Below, piece by piece: positions 34,009 to 38,710 of a DNA stretch of 38,710 bases. This DNA comes from a bacterium. GTDB taxonomy: Bacteria; Patescibacteriota; Patescibacteriia; UBA2591; MWDC01. The notes under the pieces are model-generated. The model was given only the letters and a program-made list of their open reading frames with translations, did no database searches and was not told where the DNA came from. A program made the position numbers and the translations under genes. Location: NCBI GenBank assembly GCA_021158435.1, contig JAGGUQ010000008.1, positions 1-38,710 of the forward strand, in the 5' to 3' direction. The stretch's first letter is position 1. Every line of letters starts with the position of its first letter.

Positions 34009-36429
34009 CTAAACAACAAAATTAATTAACTTATTAGGGACAAAAACAACTTTCTTTATTTCTTTATTTTCTAACCACTTTTTAACTTTAGGCCTATTTA
34101 AAGCCATATTTTTAACTTCTTCCTCTGAAACATCTTGACTTACTATTAGTTTATCTCTTAGCTTACCATTAATCTGAATAATTATCGTAAATTCTGTTTG
34201 TTTAACTAAAGCTGGATCATATTCAGGCCAAGGTTGCTGATGAATAGAAAATTCTCCTCCTAATATCTCCCAAATCTCTTCACTAAGATGAGGGGCAAAA
34301 GGGGCTAAAAGTTTAATAAATCTTTTTCCATCTTCCAAAGAAATGCTTTCTTCTTTTTCCCAAAGGTTTGCAAATTCAATTAAACAAGCAATTGCTGTGT
34401 TATATTTTTTATTTTCTATATCTTCTGTTACTTTTTTAATTGTTCTATGTAAAGCTCTTTCCAGATTCTTTGTTGTTTGCTGATGAAGGTTAACTTTCAG
34501 GTTCAAGGATAAACGAAAAACTCTATTTAAAAATCTTTTTATTCCAATAATACCTGTTGGATTAAAATCTCCCCCTTGATCAAATGGTCCTAAAAACATT
34601 AAATACATTCTCAAAGCATCCGCCCCATATTTTTTAATATACTCATCAGGAATAACAACATTCCCTTTATTTTTACTCATTTTCGCTCCTTGGCTAATTA
34701 TTAAACCATGGGCATAAAAATTAGTAAAAGGCTCCTCGAAATCAATATATCCTAAATCAAATAATACCATAGTAATAAACCGAGCGTACATTAAATGCAA
34801 GACAGAATGCTCTGCTCCGCCAATATACATATTAACTGGAAGCCACTTCTTAGTAATCCGTTTGTCGAATGGTTTGTCTTTGAATTTAATTGAAGGATAA
34901 CGCAAAAAATACCAAGAACTATCTAAAAATGTATCAGAAACATCTGTTTCTCTTCTTGCTGGGGCCCCACAAACAGGGCAATTTACTTTAAGCCACTTTT
35001 CTGCTTTATCTAAAGGAGACTCTCCAGTACCAATTGGCCGATAATCTTTTAAATAAGGCAATTTTACTGGCAATTCCTCTTCAGGAACTGGGACCCAACC
35101 ACATTTAGGGCATTTTATCATTGGAATTGGCGGCCCCCAATAACGCTGTCTGGAAATACACCAATCTCTTAATTTGTAAATCACTTCTCTTTTCCCCCAC
35201 TCTCTTTCTTCCAAAAACTCTGTAATTTTTTCTTTAGCTTCCCTGCTATTTAAACCATTCAAAAACTCTGAATTTATTATTTTACCATGCCCTTCGTAAA
35301 CTTTATCAATACTTGTAATTGCAGAATCATCTCCATCTTCACTAACAATAACTCTAATTACTTCTAAATTAAATTTCTGAGCAAACTCAAAATCCCTTTT
35401 ATCATGAGCAGGAACGCCAACTACAGCTCCTGTTCCTACATTATCTAAAACAAAATCACTTACCCAAATGGGCATTTTTTTGCCATTCAATTTATTCAAA
35501 CAATAAGAACCAGTAAAAACACCTGTTTTTTCTTTGTTATCTGCTGTTTCTTCTGGAGATACTTTTCTTTTTTTTACCCCTTCAATGTATTCAACTACTT
35601 GCTTTCTGTAATTATCTTTTGTAATTTTCAAAACTAATGGGTGGAAAGGAGATAAAACAACAAATGTTGCTCCAAAATTTGTTTCTGGCCGAGTGGTAAA
35701 ACAAACAATTTTTTCTTTTTGACCAACAACCTCATATTCAATATTTACTCCCTCAGAACGCCCAATCCAATTCCTTTGGGCAATTTTTACTTTTTCTGAC
35801 CAATTAATTTCATCTAAATTATTTAAAAGTCTCTCTGCATACTTAGTAATCCTAAAAAACCATTGTTCTAATTCTTTTACTACTACCTCTGTGCCGCACC
35901 TCTCACACTTGCCACTAATAACTTGTTCGTCAGCCAAAACAGTTTTGCAAGAAGGACACCAATTAACTGCTGATTTTTGTCGATAAGCTAAACCATTTTT
36001 AAACATCTGAATAAAAAGCCATTGAGTCCATTTGTAATAATCTGGATCATAGGTTTCTAAAGTGTTTTCCCAAGCGTATCCATTTCCTGTTGCCTGAAGT
36101 TGGGAATAAAAATATTTTTCTGTTTTTTTAGCAAGTTTTAAAGGATGTTTATTTATTTTTAAAGCATAATTTTCTGAATGAATTCCAAATCCGTCTAAAC
36201 CAATTGGTTCAAAAACATCATATCCTTGCATTCTTTTAAATCTGCCATAAATATCTGACCCAGTAAAAGCATACATATTGCCAACATGCAAGCCTTTAGC
36301 TGAAGGATAAGGAAACATCATTAGGTTATAAAAAGGTTTTTCTGCATTTTCTAAATCAGGCTGATAAATTCTTTTTTTTCTCCAAATTTTTTGCCACTTT
36401 TTTTCAATTTTGTTATGTTTATACTCCAT
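34009..36429 (-). CDS. leuS: Leucyl-tRNA synthetase
   Basis: FPYPSAKGLHVGNMYAFTGSDIYGRFKRMQGYDV, CP1 editing region, KMSKNKGN. Confidence 0.97.
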   Translation of the reverse strand: MEYKHNKIEKKWQKIWRKKRIYQPDLENAEKPFYNLMMFPYPSAKGLHVGNMYAFTGSDIYGRFKRMQGYDVFEPIGLDGFGIHSENYALKINKHPLKLAKKTEKYFYSQLQATGNGYAWENTLETYDPDYYKWTQWLFIQMFKNGLAYRQKSAVNWCPSCKTVLADEQVISGKCERCGTEVVVKELEQWFFRITKYAERLLNNLDEINWSEKVKIAQRNWIGRSEGVNIEYEVVGQKEKIVCFTTRPETNFGATFVVLSPFHPLVLKITKDNYRKQVVEYIEGVKKRKVSPEETADNKEKTGVFTGSYCLNKLNGKKMPIWVSDFVLDNVGTGAVVGVPAHDKRDFEFAQKFNLEVIRVIVSEDGDDSAITSIDKVYEGHGKIINSEFLNGLNSREAKEKITEFLEEREWGKREVIYKLRDWCISRQRYWGPPIPMIKCPKCGWVPVPEEELPVKLPYLKDYRPIGTGESPLDKAEKWLKVNCPVCGAPARRETDVSDTFLDSSWYFLRYPSIKFKDKPFDKRITKKWLPVNMYIGGAEHSVLHLMYARFITMVLFDLGYIDFEEPFTNFYAHGLIISQGAKMSKNKGNVVIPDEYIKKYGADALRMYLMFLGPFDQGGDFNPTGIIGIKRFLNRVFRLSLNLKVNLHQQTTKNLERALHRTIKKVTEDIENKKYNTAIACLIEFANLWEKEESISLEDGKRFIKLLAPFAPHLSEEIWEILGGEFSIHQQPWPEYDPALVKQTEFTIIIQINGKLRDKLIVSQDVSEEEVKNMALNRPKVKKWLENKEIKKVVFVPNKLINFVV

Positions 36430-36495
36430 TTTCCCAAGTTTTAATAATTAACCCAAACAAATTTATTTTAATATCTCCTTGAAAAAAATCAAGAA

Positions 36496-37626
36496 TTAAT
36501 CAGACTCAACTGTCTGCCGGGAAATATTTGCTAAAATACCAAAAGCAGATAAAAATACTATCATACTTGTTCCTCCATAACTCATCAAAGGTAAGGGTGT
36601 ACCAGTTAAGGGCAATAATCTTAAAATAGCCCCCAAATTAATAAGTGTCTCAATAACAAAACAAAAACAAATTCCATTTGCTAATAAATAACCAAATCTA
36701 TCTGGTGCATAACGAGCAATAAAATGCCCCCGCCAGAAAACAAGAAAATAAAAAAAGATAATTAAAAACGCCCCAATAAAGCCCAAGCCCTGGCAAGCTA
36801 GAGCAAAAGTGGAGTCACTCAAAACTTCAGGTAATCTTAATGAAGATATATGACTCAATCCTTTTCCAAAAAGCCCTCCTGAAGCAATAGCTGATAAAGC
36901 CTCCCTGCTATGATAACCTGCCCCTTGAGGATCAATTTCTGGATAAAGAAAAGCCAATAACCTATTAAAACGATACGGAGAAAAGTTTATCCAAAGCAAA
37001 AGAAATATTCCTAATAAGCCAGCAATAACAAAGAAAATTCTCCATGGGGAATTAGCCAAAAAATAAATTAAAACCAAAGAGCAAAGAATAATAACCAAAG
37101 TACTTAAATCAGGTTGTTTGATTAGCAAAAAAGAAATAATACCTAAAATAAAAATAAAGGGGAAAAAATAATCCAACCAAATTTTTTTTGAATACTTTTC
37201 ATAATTTTTCTTTGATTCTAACCAGGCACTTAAATAAATAATTGAAGAAAGTTTTAAAATCTCGCTTGGCTGGAAGACTATTCCAAAAAAATTTATCCAC
37301 CTCCTTGACCCTTGAAAGCCAAGCCCAAAATAAGGAATAAAAACCATAGCCACAAGTACTAAAGAAATTAAAAAAAGCAATAAGGATACTCTTTTAAGCC
37401 AATGGTAATCAAGGAAGAATAAAACCCAAAATAGAAATAAGCCTGGGATTAAGCCAAAAATAATCTGATGGCGAACATAAAAAAAGCAATCCCCAAATGA
37501 ACAGCCCTCTACAAAACTAGAGGGTATTAAAACAATTAATCCAAAAAAAATAATAATCCCTAGAGATATTAAAAACAAAATATCAGGTGAATGAATTTTG
37601 TGTTTATTCCCCCTTACTCCAGCCAT
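36496..37626 (-). CDS. ftsW: FtsW/RodA/SpoVE family lipid II polymerase
   Basis: FQPSEILKLSSIIYLSAWL, KQPDLSTLVIIL, GYHSREALSAIASGGLFGKGLS, LPLTGTPLPLMSYGGTSM. Confidence 0.94.
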   Translation of the reverse strand: MAGVRGNKHKIHSPDILFLISLGIIIFFGLIVLIPSSFVEGCSFGDCFFYVRHQIIFGLIPGLFLFWVLFFLDYHWLKRVSLLLFLISLVLVAMVFIPYFGLGFQGSRRWINFFGIVFQPSEILKLSSIIYLSAWLESKKNYEKYSKKIWLDYFFPFIFILGIISFLLIKQPDLSTLVIILCSLVLIYFLANSPWRIFFVIAGLLGIFLLLWINFSPYRFNRLLAFLYPEIDPQGAGYHSREALSAIASGGLFGKGLSHISSLRLPEVLSDSTFALACQGLGFIGAFLIIFFYFLVFWRGHFIARYAPDRFGYLLANGICFCFVIETLINLGAILRLLPLTGTPLPLMSYGGTSMIVFLSAFGILANISRQTVESD

Positions 37627-37646
37627 TTTTATAACAATTTAAAATA

Positions 37647-38696
37647 CTAAGCCAAAATCAAATCAGCAAAAAATATGATTAAACCAATAAGTGTTCCAAG
37701 CCCAGAAATAACCCAAAAGCGCATAACAATTTTAGGTTCAGGCCACCCAATTGCTTCAAAATGATGATGAATAGGTGTTGAAAGAAAAATTTTCTTTTTT
37801 CTAATCTTCTTAGAAAGAACCTGAACAATAACTGACAAGCTTTCAATAACCAAGATGCAACCAATAAATGGTAAAAGTAAAAAGGTATTTGTCAGCATAG
37901 CAATTACTGCTAAAACTATTCCCAAAGACATTGAGCCAGTATCTCCCATAAAAAATCTTGCTGGCCAAATATTAAACCACAGAAAAGCAACTAAACTCCC
38001 ACTAATTACTCCACATAAAGCAGCTAAATCATATCTTCCCTGAACAAAAGAAATGCCCCCATAAGCAACAAACATACTTAATAAAACCCCGCCAGCTAAT
38101 CCATCTAATCCGTCTGTTTCATTAACTGAAAACGCAGTGGCAACTAAAATAAAAATGAAAAGGGGCACATACCAAAATCCAATATTAAAATCACCAATAA
38201 AAGGAATATGGATCAAATCCCATTCCAATTTAGAATAGAACCACCAAGCTCCGACAATAGCAATTAAAGTATAAATAATTAATCTATAGCCAACAGAAAT
38301 CCCCCCTCCTTTTGCCCCTATTCTTTTAACATTTAACCAATCATCTATTAAACCAACCACAGCTGAAGCTACTAAAACACCTAAAGGTAAATATGTTTGC
38401 TCTCTGGAAAGAAAATTAAATCCTTTTAAAAAACTAGAACCTGTCAGCTTAGCAAACAAAGCAATCCCTAATGTCAAAATTGTTGCTGTAACCCAAACTA
38501 ATATTCCTCCCATTGTTGGTGTGCCTGATTTTGCTTTGTGAAGGCGTGAATAAATAGGGGCAGATTTTTCATCGCGAATTTTCTTCCCTAATTTATTCTT
38601 ATAAAGCCAATCAATCAAAAAAGGAGCCCAAACAAGAGCTAACAAAAAGGAAATTGTAAAAAGAATAGAAATGCGCAAAATTTGATAAATCAGCAT
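37647..38696 (-). CDS. mraY: Phospho-N-acetylmuramoyl-pentapeptide transferase
   Basis: KSGTPTMGGILV, VGLIDDWLNVKR, NETDGLDGLAGG, FMGDTGSMSLG, PIHHHFEAIGWPEPKIV. Confidence 0.97.
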   Translation of the reverse strand: MLIYQILRISILFTISFLLALVWAPFLIDWLYKNKLGKKIRDEKSAPIYSRLHKAKSGTPTMGGILVWVTATILTLGIALFAKLTGSSFLKGFNFLSREQTYLPLGVLVASAVVGLIDDWLNVKRIGAKGGGISVGYRLIIYTLIAIVGAWWFYSKLEWDLIHIPFIGDFNIGFWYVPLFIFILVATAFSVNETDGLDGLAGGVLLSMFVAYGGISFVQGRYDLAALCGVISGSLVAFLWFNIWPARFFMGDTGSMSLGIVLAVIAMLTNTFLLLPFIGCILVIESLSVIVQVLSKKIRKKKIFLSTPIHHHFEAIGWPEPKIVMRFWVISGLGTLIGLIIFFADLILA

Positions 38697-38710
38697 AATT
38701 TTTTGATTAA

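Noticed and set aside
1-38710. Recoded UGA (Gracilibacteria/SR1-type UGA=Gly)
   Set aside because: UGA is used as a normal stop (e.g. yjbQ at 21401, NifX1 at 28456), and conserved proteins read correctly without UGA reassignment.

Overview
AT-rich bacterial window. Its reduced, gene-dense layout, mostly SD-less starts and many short lineage-specific ORFs suggest a Patescibacteria/CPR-type genome (inference). Most genes lie on the minus strand: mraY-ftsW-leuS-murG with an overlapping tRNA-Ala, tgt, a UvrD-like helicase fused to a nuclease, yjbQ, HD hydrolase, dtd, parB, tpiA, a degenerate HtrA/PDZ protein, xseA/xseB, ndk, mnmA, PEBP, secA, amrS-like radical SAM, and a partial tail-fibre-like surface protein that the ORF track misses. 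Plus-strand units are clpB with a secreted lysozyme-like protein, a pair of tiny paralogs, and a five-gene operon (28114-32154) encoding two NifX/ORP-fold proteins, a CoA-disulfide-reductase-like flavoprotein, a MinD-type ATPase with inserted 2x[4Fe-4S] ferredoxin, and a CDF metal transporter fused to a C-terminal Cys-rich ribbon. The most unusual feature is a family of six GC-rich intergenic elements built from 13-bp units (8-bp perfect palindrome CTCCGGAG plus a 5-bp spacer). Several carry an end motif (TTCCCgGAG ... TCTGGGAA), and one is flanked by a perfect 12-bp direct repeat that overlaps the yjbQ stop codon. This looks like a REP/MITE-like mobile repeat. All calls come from reading the sequence; no database search was run.
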